A stretch of 19,620 nucleotides of DNA from HGM20899 sp964615195 (GCA_964615195.1 CAZTNG010000039.1:1-19620), one strand, 5' to 3'. Shown: positions 1 through 8,473, counted from the first letter of the stretch. A program made the numbers and translations. Notes: generated by a model not told the origin, from the letters alone.

Positions 1-825
1 CTTTATCGTGCACTGCTTTTTAAATTTTACCCACAGATATGCACGAAGAGCCATATTTCAAGGGATTATTTATTACGAATCAGAAGCTTTGCCAAAAGTA
101 AAAATGTTCTTTTACCTGCGAATGGTATTATTCGTCATATATATTGTTTTTGTAGTAGCTTATTTGATCGAATTTTAGCTTGGCAAGGTTTTGTTTCGAA
201 GGATGATTTGATTTCAGTTAATAATGCTTTAGATATACTTAAAAGGGCAGAACTTGAGGAAAGAGGGGCTTTAATTGTTGGTGCTCATATAGGTTCCTTA
301 GATGTTCTTAGGGCTATAAATTCCTTTAAGCCTAAAAAGATTATAAACATTCTAATAATTGTGTCTAATAGTAAGCGTATAGTAAACTTTATGTCAGCAA
401 TAAATCCTAATAGCTCACTAAATTTTATAATTGCTGATGAAATTACTCCGGCAACTGCTATTGATTTAGCCCAAAGAGTTGCTCGAAATGAATGGGTTGT
501 TATTTTAGGTGACAGATTGCTTAACTCTGATACAAGATCTGTGGAAGCCAATTTTTTAGGGGGAAAAGCAAATTTTCCTCAAGGTCCTTGGATTTTGGCT
601 CATATGTTAAAGGTACCTGTTTATACAATGTTTGCTTTAAGAGTAGGAAGTAAGCATAAATTGATATTGAATGAGTGGGGAATTTGTTCATTACCTCGAA
701 AAGATCGCGATAAACAATTACAGCTTTATGTTGACAAATATGCTGCAGAGCTAGAGCAGGTTTTATTAGTCTCTCCTTGTGAGTGGTTTAATTTTTATAG
801 CTTTTGGCAAGAAAAAAATAGATAG
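1..825 (+). CDS. LpxL/HtrB-like lysophospholipid acyltransferase of an APE cluster, 5'-partial
   Basis: The frame is open from base 1 to the TAG at 823-825, so this is the C-terminal 274 codons of a gene that begins outside the window. An internal TTG at 208 is not its start: residues encoded before it (RALLFKFY, SHISRDYLLRI, then an IRHIYCF segment followed by LFDRILAW) already match the LpxL/HtrB family. The acyltransferase signature HX4D appears as AHIGSLD around 283-300, and the later segment LGDRLL followed by an FPQGPWILAHML stretch matches the substrate-binding part of the family. Such enzymes transfer an acyl chain at the inner membrane. In APE clusters they are thought to attach the polyene or a fatty acid to the lipid anchor. 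Gene order (just before a 4HBT thioesterase) fits the acyltransferase half of ApeJ or a stand-alone ApeD-like protein; I cannot choose without the N-terminus. Confidence 0.85.
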   Translation, partial: LYRALLFKFYPQICTKSHISRDYLLRIRSFAKSKNVLLPANGIIRHIYCFCSSLFDRILAWQGFVSKDDLISVNNALDILKRAELEERGALIVGAHIGSLDVLRAINSFKPKKIINILIIVSNSKRIVNFMSAINPNSSLNFIIADEITPATAIDLAQRVARNEWVVILGDRLLNSDTRSVEANFLGGKANFPQGPWILAHMLKVPVYTMFALRVGSKHKLILNEWGICSLPRKDRDKQLQLYVDKYAAELEQVLLVSPCEWFNFYSFWQEKNR

Positions 826-864
826 AGATACACTTTTATAATAATAAGATATTTATAAATATTT

Positions 865-868
865 GGAG
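865..868 (+). promoter_or_regulatory. Shine-Dalgarno GGAG fixing the thioesterase start at 875
   Basis: GGAG lies 6 nt before ATG 875. The in-frame TTG at 863 overlaps this site and so is unlikely to be the real start. Confidence 0.7.
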
Positions 869-874
869 AACGGT

Positions 875-1312
875 ATGAGCTATTACACATATATATCTAA
901 GCAAAGGGTTGAGTTTTATGACTGCGATCCAATGGGAGTGGTATGGCATGGTAATTATTTGCGCTATCTTGAAAAGGCTAGGGGTGAATTTTTAAGCAAA
1001 GTAGGTTATGACTATTATGCTATCAGTGATGCAAATTACTTTTTCCCAATCGTAGAAGAAAGATTAAAGTATGTCAATTCTCTACGTCTTTTAGATGAAT
1101 TTGAAATTAGATTAAATTTAGATGAGTTTGAAAATAGACTAGTACATACCTTTGAAATTATTAGAAATGGCGAGGTTTGCGTCAAGGGGAAATCTGTGCA
1201 GGTTGCTTTACCAAAGGATAGTAAGGAACTTAGCTTTTTTATGCCTGATAGATTTATCAAAAAAATAACCGAATTTTTAATAGCTGAGGGTGAGGATCCT
1301 AAGTTGAATTAA
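875..1312 (+). CDS. apeK: 4HBT-family acyl thioesterase (ApeK-like)
   Basis: This is a 145-residue single hotdog-fold protein of the 4-hydroxybenzoyl-CoA thioesterase/YbgC type. The active-site region reads YDCDPMGVVWHGNYLRYLEK (residues 15-34). It matches the family pattern of an Asp (D18 here), GVV, an aromatic residue, H, then NYLRY. Full length is normal for the family. It would hydrolyse acyl-ACP or acyl-CoA thioesters, either releasing polyene chains or clearing stalled ones. It follows the acyltransferase after a 49-bp gap and precedes the LolA-like gene, the same order as apeK-apeL-apeM in enterobacterial APE clusters. The symbol rests on family plus order, not on a detailed alignment. 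The start was chosen at ATG 875 because of its well-placed ribosome site. Confidence 0.85.
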   Translation: MSYYTYISKQRVEFYDCDPMGVVWHGNYLRYLEKARGEFLSKVGYDYYAISDANYFFPIVEERLKYVNSLRLLDEFEIRLNLDEFENRLVHTFEIIRNGEVCVKGKSVQVALPKDSKELSFFMPDRFIKKITEFLIAEGEDPKLN

Positions 1313-1367
1313 TATGAGTGTTATTAATACCAAACAAAGTTAATTTTATAAAAAGATTGGAAAAATT

Positions 1368-1371
1368 AGGA
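1368..1371 (+). promoter_or_regulatory. Shine-Dalgarno AGGA fixing the LolA-like start at 1378
   Basis: AGGA sits 6 nt before ATG 1378, and the protein read from there begins with a clean signal peptide. The in-frame GTG at 1318 would add 20 polar residues in front of it. Confidence 0.65.
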
Positions 1372-1377
1372 CTCATA

Positions 1378-1962
1378 ATGAGATATTTATTAGCATGCAT
1401 GTTTCTATTTTGCTTTGTACCTTCAATTGCGATGACCGCTTTAATTCCAACTTCAGCTGATTCTATTACTAAAACAGATTTTGTAATGACCAAATTTTTT
1501 GCTAATAATGGTAGAAGCTTTAAATCATTTGGTAATGCCATGATTGCAGCGAAAGAAGGAATATGTTGGCAGGTTAAAAAGCCAATAGAAAGACGTTGGT
1601 TGATAAATCAAAAAGCTGTCATTGAGTTTGGAAAGGACGGCTCACAAAAATTAGTTTCCACTGACGAGGATGGTATGCTTTCTTTTATGTCTACAACCTT
1701 TGCGGCTTTGTTAGCACAAAATGAAGAAAAGCTAGAATCAAGCTTTAGTATTATTAGAAATCAAGATAAACAAGAAATCTATTTAAGGCCAAAGCAGGAG
1801 CCTTTAACCAAAGTAATTTTTTCTATAAATATTTCCTTTGATGGTAATTTTGTAAAGCGTATAAAAATCATTGAGCTCAATAATAGCTATACTAATCTTG
1901 AATTTATTAATCAAAATACTATAGGTTATAAAAATTTAGAGGGGAATTTCTGTCATGAATAA
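1378..1962 (+). CDS. apeL: Periplasmic LolA-like lipoprotein-carrier family protein (ApeL-like)
   Basis: The 194-residue product starts with a typical signal peptide (MRYLLACMFLFCFVPSIAM, with probable cleavage after the A of TA/LIPTS). The mature part is compatible with a LolA/LolB-type beta fold. It has the phrase FKSFGNAMIA near residues 42-52, which resembles the LolA opening pattern F.S.F.Q, and a KEGICWQVKKP stretch (W near residue 60) as in LolA 'G.l...pg.frw..kkP'. Known APE clusters carry such a gene beside the MMPL exporter. The inferred role is ferrying the lipidated polyene across the periplasm. It overlaps the exporter gene by 8 bp, which indicates translational coupling. Family assignment comes from partial motifs and strong context; overall sequence conservation is low. 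Confidence 0.75.
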   Translation: MRYLLACMFLFCFVPSIAMTALIPTSADSITKTDFVMTKFFANNGRSFKSFGNAMIAAKEGICWQVKKPIERRWLINQKAVIEFGKDGSQKLVSTDEDGMLSFMSTTFAALLAQNEEKLESSFSIIRNQDKQEIYLRPKQEPLTKVIFSINISFDGNFVKRIKIIELNNSYTNLEFINQNTIGYKNLEGNFCHE

Positions 1963-4198
1963 AATACTTATTTTAAGGTTATTAACTATTCTCCTATTTG
2001 TTGTTTTAGGCTCTGTAGGTGTATATCGTATAAATAACACTGATAAGCTTATTGATACATCTATCAATTCTGTATTACCCGAGGATAGCTTTACAAATTC
2101 TGATTTTAGTTATTTTCAGGAAATGGTAAGTAGGGAGCTAATATATCTTATAAGCTCCGATAATGAAGAGGCTGCAACAAAGGCTGTTAGTGAGGTAAGA
2201 TCACTATTAGGCTCTTTTTCTGAGCTTAAGATGACAAGCTTTACTGACACAAAAGCAATGGCTGAATTTTATTATAAGCATAAGTATGCATATACATCCT
2301 TGCCGTATGTGCATAAGGGAGCTTCTTTAGATAATAAAGCCGTGGAGCAATTAAATGAAGCTGTTGATAATGCTTTGTTTAGTCCAATAGGTGGCTATAG
2401 TTCATATGAGCTTGAGTATGATCCATTCATGACTATGCGAACCTTAGTAGCCAAGCAAGCTAAGGATTTTAAAATAAGTGAACAGGGTAATTTGTTCGTT
2501 GAAAGGGATGGAAAAAAGTTTTACATAATAAATGCCTATCTAGTGGAAAAGCTAAATAATATTAAAAGAGATGAACTCGCTAAGACATCTTTAGCTCTAA
2601 AGGAAAAGCTTTCCTCCGAAAATGTAGACCTTTTTTACACAGGCGAAAGCTATTTTACACAGGCGGCAACAGAGGCTTCGGTTAATGACATGTCTAGAAT
2701 AGGCTGGGTATCTACTATAGTATTGGTACTCCTACTAGTATTGGCTTACAGAGGAGTTTGTCCGTTACTTTTGACTCTTATAACTTTAGGTATATCCTTG
2801 CTAGCCGGATTTTTAGCTGTGATTATTGGTTTTGGTTCAATTCATACAATGACACTAGCTATGGGAAGCTGTTTAATTGGTATTTGTGTGGATTACTGTA
2901 TACATGTTTTTACGGCTAAAAGTGAAGAAGCTTGCGGCGAAAAGGTTCGTTCAGTGCTTAAAACACCGTTACTATTTTCATTAGCAACTAGCATGTTAGC
3001 TTACCTAGTATTAGTATTTACTAATTTACTTGTATTAAAGGAGCTAGCTTTGTTTGCTTTAGTTGCTTTATCTAGCACATTTTTAATTGTATTTGCCTTT
3101 ATTACTAGTTTGAAACTAAAAGTAACACCTAATTTTATTATTGCTAGAGCCGTTTTATGGCTTCTTATCAAAACGCCAAGAGCTACTGTGTTATTTTTTG
3201 CTTGCTTCTCATTCTTAATGTGGCTATTTGGGGTATCTCAAATGGATGGTGATGATGATGTTGCCCATATGCAGGAGAAGAATTCGACATTAATTTCAAT
3301 GAATAACCATATTCAGCAGGTGCTTAGTGGCTATGAACACGTGGCCAATTACATAATAACAGGCAGAGATTTACAGGATGCATTAGAAAACTGTGAACAA
3401 CTAGAGTTTGATGTGGCTTCAGATTTGCTTAATGGGGTATTCATGCCTTGTAAGCTTATTCCATCAGCTAGAACCCAACAGTCTCAGCAAGAAGCTTTTA
3501 TTGAAATGTATCCTTTATTAGAAAAAAAATTTGCCCAACAGCAATTAACCATAAATGAAATGGCCAAACCTACTTTGCTAGCTGAATTTAGTTTTAAGGA
3601 TTACCCAAAGGATATTCATGCGTTTTTTGCTAACCATAGTGTTTTATTGAGAGTAAATGCAGATAATAAGGATTTAGCTAAAAATTTAGCAGAGCTTCCT
3701 TATGTGGAAAAAATGGATCAAAGATCGCTATGGAGTACAGTTTTTGCCAAATTTAGAATTGAGCTTAATTGGGCCCTGATCATAGCTTTTGGTTTAGCGG
3801 TTATGGCGATTATTCCATTATTTAAAAAGTTCACTTTTAGTCGTTTTGTATTACCAATGCTAGGTGGTTGTGGCTGTGGTCTAGTGGCTTGTATTTTTAT
3901 AGCATCTGGTTATTTTAACTTGTTTACAACCTTAGCTCTTTTTATGCTCTTGGGATTAGGTGCTGATTATTGTGTATTTATGCATCAAATGAATAAGGAA
4001 AATTCTTTACAGGTATTACAAAGTATAACGGTTTCTTGTTTAACTACCGAGGCCTCATTTGGCGCTTTAGCATTTTCTGCAACAGCTGTAATATCCTCTT
4101 TTGGTATTGTTATTTCCTTTGGATTATTAGGTATTGTGTTACTAGTGATGCTTTTGCGAGTAACCTTAAATAAGGAGGTATTTAATGACTTACCTTAA
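1955..4198 (+). CDS. apeM: MMPL/RND-family exporter of the APE cluster (ApeM-like, COG4258 type)
   Basis: This 747-residue inner-membrane protein has the RND layout. There is one N-terminal membrane segment (about 6-25), a soluble loop (30-245), a block of about five membrane helices (250-390), another near 408-427, a second soluble domain (430-595) and a final block of five helices. The conserved charged turn of MMPL proteins appears as CVDYCIH (about 311-317) and is repeated as GADYCVFMHQ in the second half, showing the internal duplication of the family. DGDDDVAHMQ (431-440), just after the mid-protein helix, resembles the exporters of APE clusters. It would drive polyene-lipid export using the proton gradient. 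It overlaps the LolA-like gene by 8 bp and the ketosynthase gene by 14 bp. GAGGGG just before ATG 1955 is its ribosome site. Confidence 0.88.
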   Translation: MNKILILRLLTILLFVVLGSVGVYRINNTDKLIDTSINSVLPEDSFTNSDFSYFQEMVSRELIYLISSDNEEAATKAVSEVRSLLGSFSELKMTSFTDTKAMAEFYYKHKYAYTSLPYVHKGASLDNKAVEQLNEAVDNALFSPIGGYSSYELEYDPFMTMRTLVAKQAKDFKISEQGNLFVERDGKKFYIINAYLVEKLNNIKRDELAKTSLALKEKLSSENVDLFYTGESYFTQAATEASVNDMSRIGWVSTIVLVLLLVLAYRGVCPLLLTLITLGISLLAGFLAVIIGFGSIHTMTLAMGSCLIGICVDYCIHVFTAKSEEACGEKVRSVLKTPLLFSLATSMLAYLVLVFTNLLVLKELALFALVALSSTFLIVFAFITSLKLKVTPNFIIARAVLWLLIKTPRATVLFFACFSFLMWLFGVSQMDGDDDVAHMQEKNSTLISMNNHIQQVLSGYEHVANYIITGRDLQDALENCEQLEFDVASDLLNGVFMPCKLIPSARTQQSQQEAFIEMYPLLEKKFAQQQLTINEMAKPTLLAEFSFKDYPKDIHAFFANHSVLLRVNADNKDLAKNLAELPYVEKMDQRSLWSTVFAKFRIELNWALIIAFGLAVMAIIPLFKKFTFSRFVLPMLGGCGCGLVACIFIASGYFNLFTTLALFMLLGLGADYCVFMHQMNKENSLQVLQSITVSCLTTEASFGALAFSATAVISSFGIVISFGLLGIVLLVMLLRVTLNKEVFNDLP
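4172..4178 (+). promoter_or_regulatory. Consensus Shine-Dalgarno AAGGAGG inside the exporter gene
   Basis: AAGGAGG is 6 nt from ATG 4185 of the ketosynthase and lies in the last codons of the exporter gene. It is the strongest ribosome site I see in the operon, so ketosynthase translation is probably not fully dependent on the overlapping upstream gene. Confidence 0.75.
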
Positions 4199-5339
4199 CG
4201 GTTTAAATGCTTTATCTTCATTAGGAGATAATGATGATGACGCAATAAAAAATATAAATGCTGGAATTAATGCTAGCTTTGAAAATAGAACCGGTTACTT
4301 GCCGAACTCCATTTCAGCTTATTTAGGAAAACTACCATTTATTGCTGAAGACTGTGAGCATAGAAATAACTCTTTAGCTATGCTTTGTATTGCTAAGCTA
4401 GATCATTTAATAAAAAACGCAATTGATTTGTTTGGTTCTAAAAGAATTGGTTTGGTTGTAGGAACCTCTACCTCGGCTATAAGTGATGTAGAACTTTTTC
4501 AAAAATTACATCCTAATAAAGAAGGAATGTTAACCTATAATCCTGAGGTTTATGAAATAGGGAGTATTTCAGAATTTTTACGTAAAAAGCTTAATATATT
4601 AGGTCCTTGCTACACTGTTGCTACAGCCTGTTCGTCAGCAGCTCACGCACTAATAAGTGCAAAGGGTCTATTAGATGCAAATTTATGTGATGCGGTTATT
4701 GCTGGTGGAACAGATTCACTTAGTCAAATAACAGTAGGTGGTTTTCATGCGTTAGGCGCATTATCAATAGATCCATGTTTGCCCTTTCACAAGGATAGAC
4801 ATGGCATAAACATAGGCGAAGGTGCAGGCTTTACATTAGTAACAAGAGAGCCTCTTGAATCTGGTGCTTTAAAGCTTTTAGGCTACGGTACTACAAGTGA
4901 TGCTCACCATATATCAGCTCCAGATCCGACAGGTAAAATGGGAATTATCGCAGTGGAAAAGGCTCTAGAGATGGCAAATTTGAAGCCTTCTGATATCGGC
5001 TATGTGAATATGCATGGTACAGGTACTAAGCTAAATGATGCAATGGAAGGGAATATAATTAGGGCTATATTTGATGGTTCTATACCTATATCCTCATCAA
5101 AGCATTTAACTGGTCATACCCTAGGTGCAGCTGCAATTGTTGAGGCTTATATTTGCAAGCTGATTTTACAACAAAATGCTAATCTCCCCTTTCAGCCATA
5201 TCAAACAAATGAATATTTTGAGGAATTTGGTGATTTAAACCTTGTAACATTACCGAATACCAAACCTAAAACTAAAGTAGTAATGTCTAATTCCTTTGCC
5301 TTTGGTGGAAATAATGTGTCATTAATTTTTGGAGTATAG
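4185..5339 (+). CDS. apeO: Beta-ketoacyl-ACP synthase, APE ketosynthase 1 (ApeO-like)
   Basis: This is a thiolase-fold ketosynthase of 384 residues. The Cys-His-His set is intact: C149 in VATACSSAAHAL, H277 in NMHGTGTKLND, and H311 in LTGHTLGAA, with K306 just before. It is therefore a condensing enzyme and not a cysteine-less chain-length factor. The N-terminus is shorter and more divergent than FabF (no VVITGxG opening), as is common for the first KS in APE clusters. It would extend the aryl starter with malonyl-ACP. In characterised APE systems this subunit pairs with a chain-length-factor-like KS (ApeC), which is not in the window. It is followed after 1 bp by the dehydratase gene. Symbol is by the KS-DH-KR-KS order. 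Confidence 0.88.
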   Translation: MTYLNGLNALSSLGDNDDDAIKNINAGINASFENRTGYLPNSISAYLGKLPFIAEDCEHRNNSLAMLCIAKLDHLIKNAIDLFGSKRIGLVVGTSTSAISDVELFQKLHPNKEGMLTYNPEVYEIGSISEFLRKKLNILGPCYTVATACSSAAHALISAKGLLDANLCDAVIAGGTDSLSQITVGGFHALGALSIDPCLPFHKDRHGINIGEGAGFTLVTREPLESGALKLLGYGTTSDAHHISAPDPTGKMGIIAVEKALEMANLKPSDIGYVNMHGTGTKLNDAMEGNIIRAIFDGSIPISSSKHLTGHTLGAAAIVEAYICKLILQQNANLPFQPYQTNEYFEEFGDLNLVTLPNTKPKTKVVMSNSFAFGGNNVSLIFGV

Positions 5340-5340
5340 G

Positions 5341-5865
5341 ATGGATATTAAATACGCAATTGAACATGATCTTTTTGAAAAGCTTATGCCCCAAAAGTCA
5401 CCTATGCTGTTTTGTGATGGTATTACTTTTGATACTGCAGGTGAATATAATCATGGCTGTGGTTATTTTACGGTTGGTGAAAGAGAATGTGTCGCTCTTG
5501 ATGCAAATAATAATTTACCGGTTCTCTGCTTAATAGAGGTAATGTCTCAGGCTGTTGCTGGAATATTAGTTTATAAAATGTATTACATTGATAAAAGTGA
5601 AACTAAAGTAGGTTTGTTTTTATCAGTTAGAGCTATGAAGATAACTAAAAAATATGACACAGGGATAATTCCTGCAGGAATAACATTAAAATCAAAAGTG
5701 GAAATTTCAAATTTAAATGATGGTGTAGTTAGTGCTGTGGTTGTGACAACTGACGCAAATACTAATGATGAAATTGCATCTGCAAAGCTGACTGTATTCT
5801 CTCCAAATGGTGAACAGTTGGTAAATATTATAGGTGATAAAGCTTTAAATGATTTTAATAGCTAA
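5341..5865 (+). CDS. apeP: Hotdog-fold 3-hydroxyacyl-ACP dehydratase subunit (ApeP-like)
   Basis: This 174-residue FabA/FabZ-like hotdog protein would remove water from 3-hydroxyacyl-ACP to make the conjugated double bonds. Two family landmarks are visible: PQKSPMLFCDG (17-27), the strand that is PHRxPMLLLD in FabZ and related proteins, and CLIEVMSQAVAG (63-74), the central helix with its conserved acidic residue (E66). The His usually found in the first motif is not present there (Q18-K19 instead). This may fit the APE dehydratase being a heterodimer of two unequal subunits (ApeI and ApeP); the partner is not in the window. The start is ATG 5341. An in-frame TTG at 5329 lies within the GGAG ribosome site, and ATG 5341 comes 1 bp after the ketosynthase TAG. 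The C-terminal ~40 residues are beyond the typical FabZ core. Confidence 0.8.
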   Translation: MDIKYAIEHDLFEKLMPQKSPMLFCDGITFDTAGEYNHGCGYFTVGERECVALDANNNLPVLCLIEVMSQAVAGILVYKMYYIDKSETKVGLFLSVRAMKITKKYDTGIIPAGITLKSKVEISNLNDGVVSAVVVTTDANTNDEIASAKLTVFSPNGEQLVNIIGDKALNDFNS

Positions 5866-5890
5866 TTAACAGCTAAATTTATAATAATTG

Positions 5891-5895
5891 AAGGA
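5891..5895 (+). promoter_or_regulatory. Shine-Dalgarno AAGGA for the ketoreductase
   Basis: AAGGA precedes ATG 5906 by 10 nt, slightly long. The in-frame TTG at 5888 would place the ribosome site inside the coding region. Starting at 5906 leaves the usual short N-terminus before the Rossmann strand. Confidence 0.55.
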
Positions 5896-5905
5896 TGAAT
5901 ATTTT

Positions 5906-6640
5906 ATGAATCAAAGCAAAGGTCGTGTATTAGTTACTGGAGCAGGTACAGGTATAGGAAAGGCTGTTGCTTTAGAGCTTGCTTGCAATGGCTTTGATAT
6001 AGCTCTTCATTGTAATAGTCACGTTGAAGCGGCAAATGCTGTGGCGCAGGAAATTATTGAACTAGGGCAAAAGGCTGTTGTTTTTGCTGCGAATATTGCT
6101 GATGAATCTGCAACAAGAGAGGCTATTGAAAAAGATATTAATGAACATGGCGCTTATTGGGGCGTTGTGGCAAACGCAGGTATAACCGCTGACAATGCAT
6201 TTCCAGCTATGAGTAGTGATGAATGGCATGGCGTAATTAATACTAATCTCAATGGCTTTTACCATGTTTTAAATCCATGCATTATGCCGATGATTCATCT
6301 TCGTAAAGGTGGACGAATAGTTGCAATTTCTTCTGTTTCAGGTATTGTTGGTAATAGGGGACAAGCTAATTATAGTGCTTCAAAGGCTGGTATTATCGCA
6401 GCTTGCAAGAGTCTTGCTATAGAGTTGGCTAAGCGAAAAATTACTGTGAATAGCGTGGCGCCCGGAATAATAGATACTGGTATGATTGATGATGAAATCT
6501 TAGCGCATGCACTACCTATGGTACCACTAGGCAGAACTGGTACAACACAAGAAGTTGCCAAAACAGTAGCCTTTTTGTTTTCAGATGGTGCGGCATATAT
6601 TACTCGTCAGGTTATTAATGTAAATGGGGGAATGTGCTAA
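5906..6640 (+). CDS. apeQ: 3-ketoacyl-ACP reductase, SDR family (ApeQ-like, FabG-related)
   Basis: This classical short-chain dehydrogenase has 244 residues, the same length as FabG. It shows the cofactor motif TGAGTGIG (11-18), NAG (90-92), the catalytic Asn in NTNLNG (N114), Ser in ISSVSG (S143) and the YxxxK pair in QANYSASKAG (Y156, K160). It ends in the typical NVNGGMC tail. It would reduce 3-ketoacyl-ACP with NADPH between the ketosynthase and dehydratase steps of each polyene extension cycle. Its stop codon overlaps the ATG of the next ketosynthase (TAATG at 6638-6642). Everything needed for catalysis is present. The APE assignment as opposed to housekeeping FabG comes from its position between two ketosynthase genes. 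Confidence 0.9.
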   Translation: MNQSKGRVLVTGAGTGIGKAVALELACNGFDIALHCNSHVEAANAVAQEIIELGQKAVVFAANIADESATREAIEKDINEHGAYWGVVANAGITADNAFPAMSSDEWHGVINTNLNGFYHVLNPCIMPMIHLRKGGRIVAISSVSGIVGNRGQANYSASKAGIIAACKSLAIELAKRKITVNSVAPGIIDTGMIDDEILAHALPMVPLGRTGTTQEVAKTVAFLFSDGAAYITRQVINVNGGMC

Positions 6641-7860
6641 TGCGTAGAGTTGTCATTACTGGGATGGGAGCTTATTCACCAATAGGTACAGATTACGAAA
6701 CAATAATGCAATCTCTTAAAGCTCAAAAAAATTCTACTGTTGTGTGGGATGAATTAGCTACCTACAAGAATTTAAATTCTCAGCTTGTTTGTCCTGTTAC
6801 AACAGAACTTCCTAACTATCCCCGAAAAAAAACAAGAGCTATGGGGCGTGTTGGTAGACTTGCCACTGCTGCTACGGAAAAAGCCTTGGCAGATGCAGGC
6901 TTACTAGATAGTGAGGTTCTCCATAATGGTAGAACTGGCGTTGCTTATGGAAGCTGTGGTGGAAGCTCAGAGGCTATGCGTGACGTGGCTGATTTTACAC
7001 TTGAAAAGGATGTTAGTTATTTAAATGCCACTACCTACGTAGCAATAATGCCGCATACTGTAGCTGTGAATTTATCAATTTTTTATGGTATTCATGGTCG
7101 TGTTATAGCAACATCTACAGCGTGTACTTCTGGTTCTCAAGCTATAGGTTATGCTTATGAGTCCATAAAGTCAGGTGTACAGGATGTAATGGTTGCAGGT
7201 GGAGCAGAGGAATTATCACCTTTTGCGGTAGGAGTGTTTGATGCGCTTTTTGCAACATCTCAGAGTAATTCAGATCCTAATTCAACCCCTCGTCCTTTTG
7301 ATATTAGTCGTGATGGAATTGTTGTTGGTGAAGGTGCAGGGACTCTTATTTTAGAGGAATATGAGCATGCAATCGCTCGTGGAGCAAAGATTTATGCTGA
7401 AATTGTGGGGGTCGCTACTAATTGTGATGCTACCCATATTACCAATCCTTCAACGATTGATATGGAACAATGTATGCGTTTAGCATTAGCTGATGCAGGA
7501 ATAAAACCTGAGAGCATTGGTTATCTCAACGCACATGGTACTGGTACAGTTAATGGTGATATAGCAGAAGGCTCTGCAACATTTAGATTATTTGGTGATA
7601 GAGTTCCTGTTGCCACCCTAAAAAGCTATATGGGGCATACACTTGGAGCCGCTGGAGCACTTGAGTCAATAATATCTATTTATATGCAAAGAGCCAATTG
7701 GTTTGCACCGAATCTTAATTTAGTGCAGCCTGATGAAAATTGTGGCAAGCTAAATTTGATTAATGGTTCGGGCTTAAATTTAAGCTGTGAATATATTATG
7801 AGCAATAATTTTGCTTTTGGTGGAGTAAATACATCATTGATTTTTAAAAGAGTGGATTAA
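6640..7860 (+). CDS. apeR: Beta-ketoacyl-ACP synthase II-like, APE ketosynthase 2 (ApeR-like)
   Basis: This is a FabF-like ketosynthase of 406 residues beginning MRRVVITGMGAYSPIG. The catalytic set is C162 in TSTACTSGSQAIG, H299 in LNAHGTGTVNGD and H333 in KSYMGHTLGAAGA. The C-terminal NNFAFGGVNTSLIF is the usual KS ending. It is a complete condensing enzyme. In studied APE pathways this KS acts separately from the ApeO/ApeC pair, probably in an early or distinct condensation; I infer the same here. The start is taken at ATG 6640, which overlaps the ketoreductase TAA and has GGGGGA 8 nt upstream. A GTG two codons earlier (6634) is possible but less likely. Confidence 0.9.
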   Translation: MRRVVITGMGAYSPIGTDYETIMQSLKAQKNSTVVWDELATYKNLNSQLVCPVTTELPNYPRKKTRAMGRVGRLATAATEKALADAGLLDSEVLHNGRTGVAYGSCGGSSEAMRDVADFTLEKDVSYLNATTYVAIMPHTVAVNLSIFYGIHGRVIATSTACTSGSQAIGYAYESIKSGVQDVMVAGGAEELSPFAVGVFDALFATSQSNSDPNSTPRPFDISRDGIVVGEGAGTLILEEYEHAIARGAKIYAEIVGVATNCDATHITNPSTIDMEQCMRLALADAGIKPESIGYLNAHGTGTVNGDIAEGSATFRLFGDRVPVATLKSYMGHTLGAAGALESIISIYMQRANWFAPNLNLVQPDENCGKLNLINGSGLNLSCEYIMSNNFAFGGVNTSLIFKRVD

Positions 7861-7863
7861 TAC

Positions 7864-8427
7864 ATGAGAACTGTATTTCATGTTCTTGCGACAATTTTCT
7901 CTCTTTTATATCCCTTTTTAGTGTATTACTTACTACAGCATAATTTAACTATTGTTGTAGCAATTATTCTGCCATTGGTTTTACTAGTGAGACTCATTGC
8001 CGGAGGTTTAAAAAAACTTTTTGAAGGTTTGGTGTTACTTACTATTGGGTTACTAATGATGGCCCTTTATCTTTGGGATAATAGAAATGAAGTTTTTTTA
8101 TTACTATACCCGGTGATGATTAATGTTGTCTTTTTAACGGTGTTTGGTAGTTCTCTTGCAAAAAACAATATTCCTATTGTGCAAAAGATTGCGTCATTGC
8201 ATGTTAAAAAGGAACTTCAAAATTTAGCTTTTAAAGATTACTGCAGAAATGTAACAATAGCTTGGTGTTTATTTTTTGTGGTAAATGGTTCAATAGCTTT
8301 AGTAACAGTTATCTATGGAAATAGAGAGATTTGGACCTTATACAATGGTGTAATTGCTTATATCCTTATAGGAATAATGTTTGTAGCTGAATATTTGGTT
8401 AGACGGTTTGTCAAAAAAGTAGGATAA
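7864..8427 (+). CDS. COG4648-type integral membrane protein of APE clusters
   Basis: The product is 187 residues with about six hydrophobic segments (roughly 5-24, 27-44, 55-70, 78-93, 128-146 and 160-178). A charged middle section, about residues 98-122, contains KNNIPIVQKIA and KDYCRNVTIAWC. The order LYPVMINVVFLTVFG, then YCRNVTIAWCLFFVVNG, then a W.LYNGVIAY and an EYLVRRF ending, is what I recognise from the uncharacterised COG4648 membrane proteins found in APE clusters (the gene called apeG in some annotations). The biochemical role is unknown. It starts 3 bp after the second ketosynthase stop, so it is in the same operon. In enterobacterial clusters the homologue sits nearer the carrier-protein genes, so the order here appears rearranged. 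No catalytic motif is visible. Confidence 0.75.
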   Translation: MRTVFHVLATIFSLLYPFLVYYLLQHNLTIVVAIILPLVLLVRLIAGGLKKLFEGLVLLTIGLLMMALYLWDNRNEVFLLLYPVMINVVFLTVFGSSLAKNNIPIVQKIASLHVKKELQNLAFKDYCRNVTIAWCLFFVVNGSIALVTVIYGNREIWTLYNGVIAYILIGIMFVAEYLVRRFVKKVG

Positions 8428-8442
8428 GGGATATTAATTGAG

Positions 8443-8473
8443 TGGGCTTAAAGCACGTTACAGATTAAGCCCA
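8443..8473 (+). other. 9-bp perfect inverted repeat in the 74-bp gap before the methyltransferase
   Basis: TGGGCTTAA (8443-8451) pairs exactly with TTAAGCCCA (8465-8473) around a 13-nt loop. No run of T follows (AAAGATTT), so it is not a normal intrinsic terminator. It could be a processing or stability hairpin, a partial attenuator or a protein site that sets methyltransferase expression apart from the upstream genes. Confidence 0.6.

Noticed and set aside
208..825. Start of the acyltransferase at TTG 208
   Set aside because: The same frame is open to base 1, and the upstream residues match the family, so the gene is cut by the window edge.
837..842. Perfect TATAAT before the thioesterase gene
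   Set aside because: No -35-like sequence at the right distance, and such hexamers are expected by chance in this AT-rich DNA; the gap is short and within an operon.
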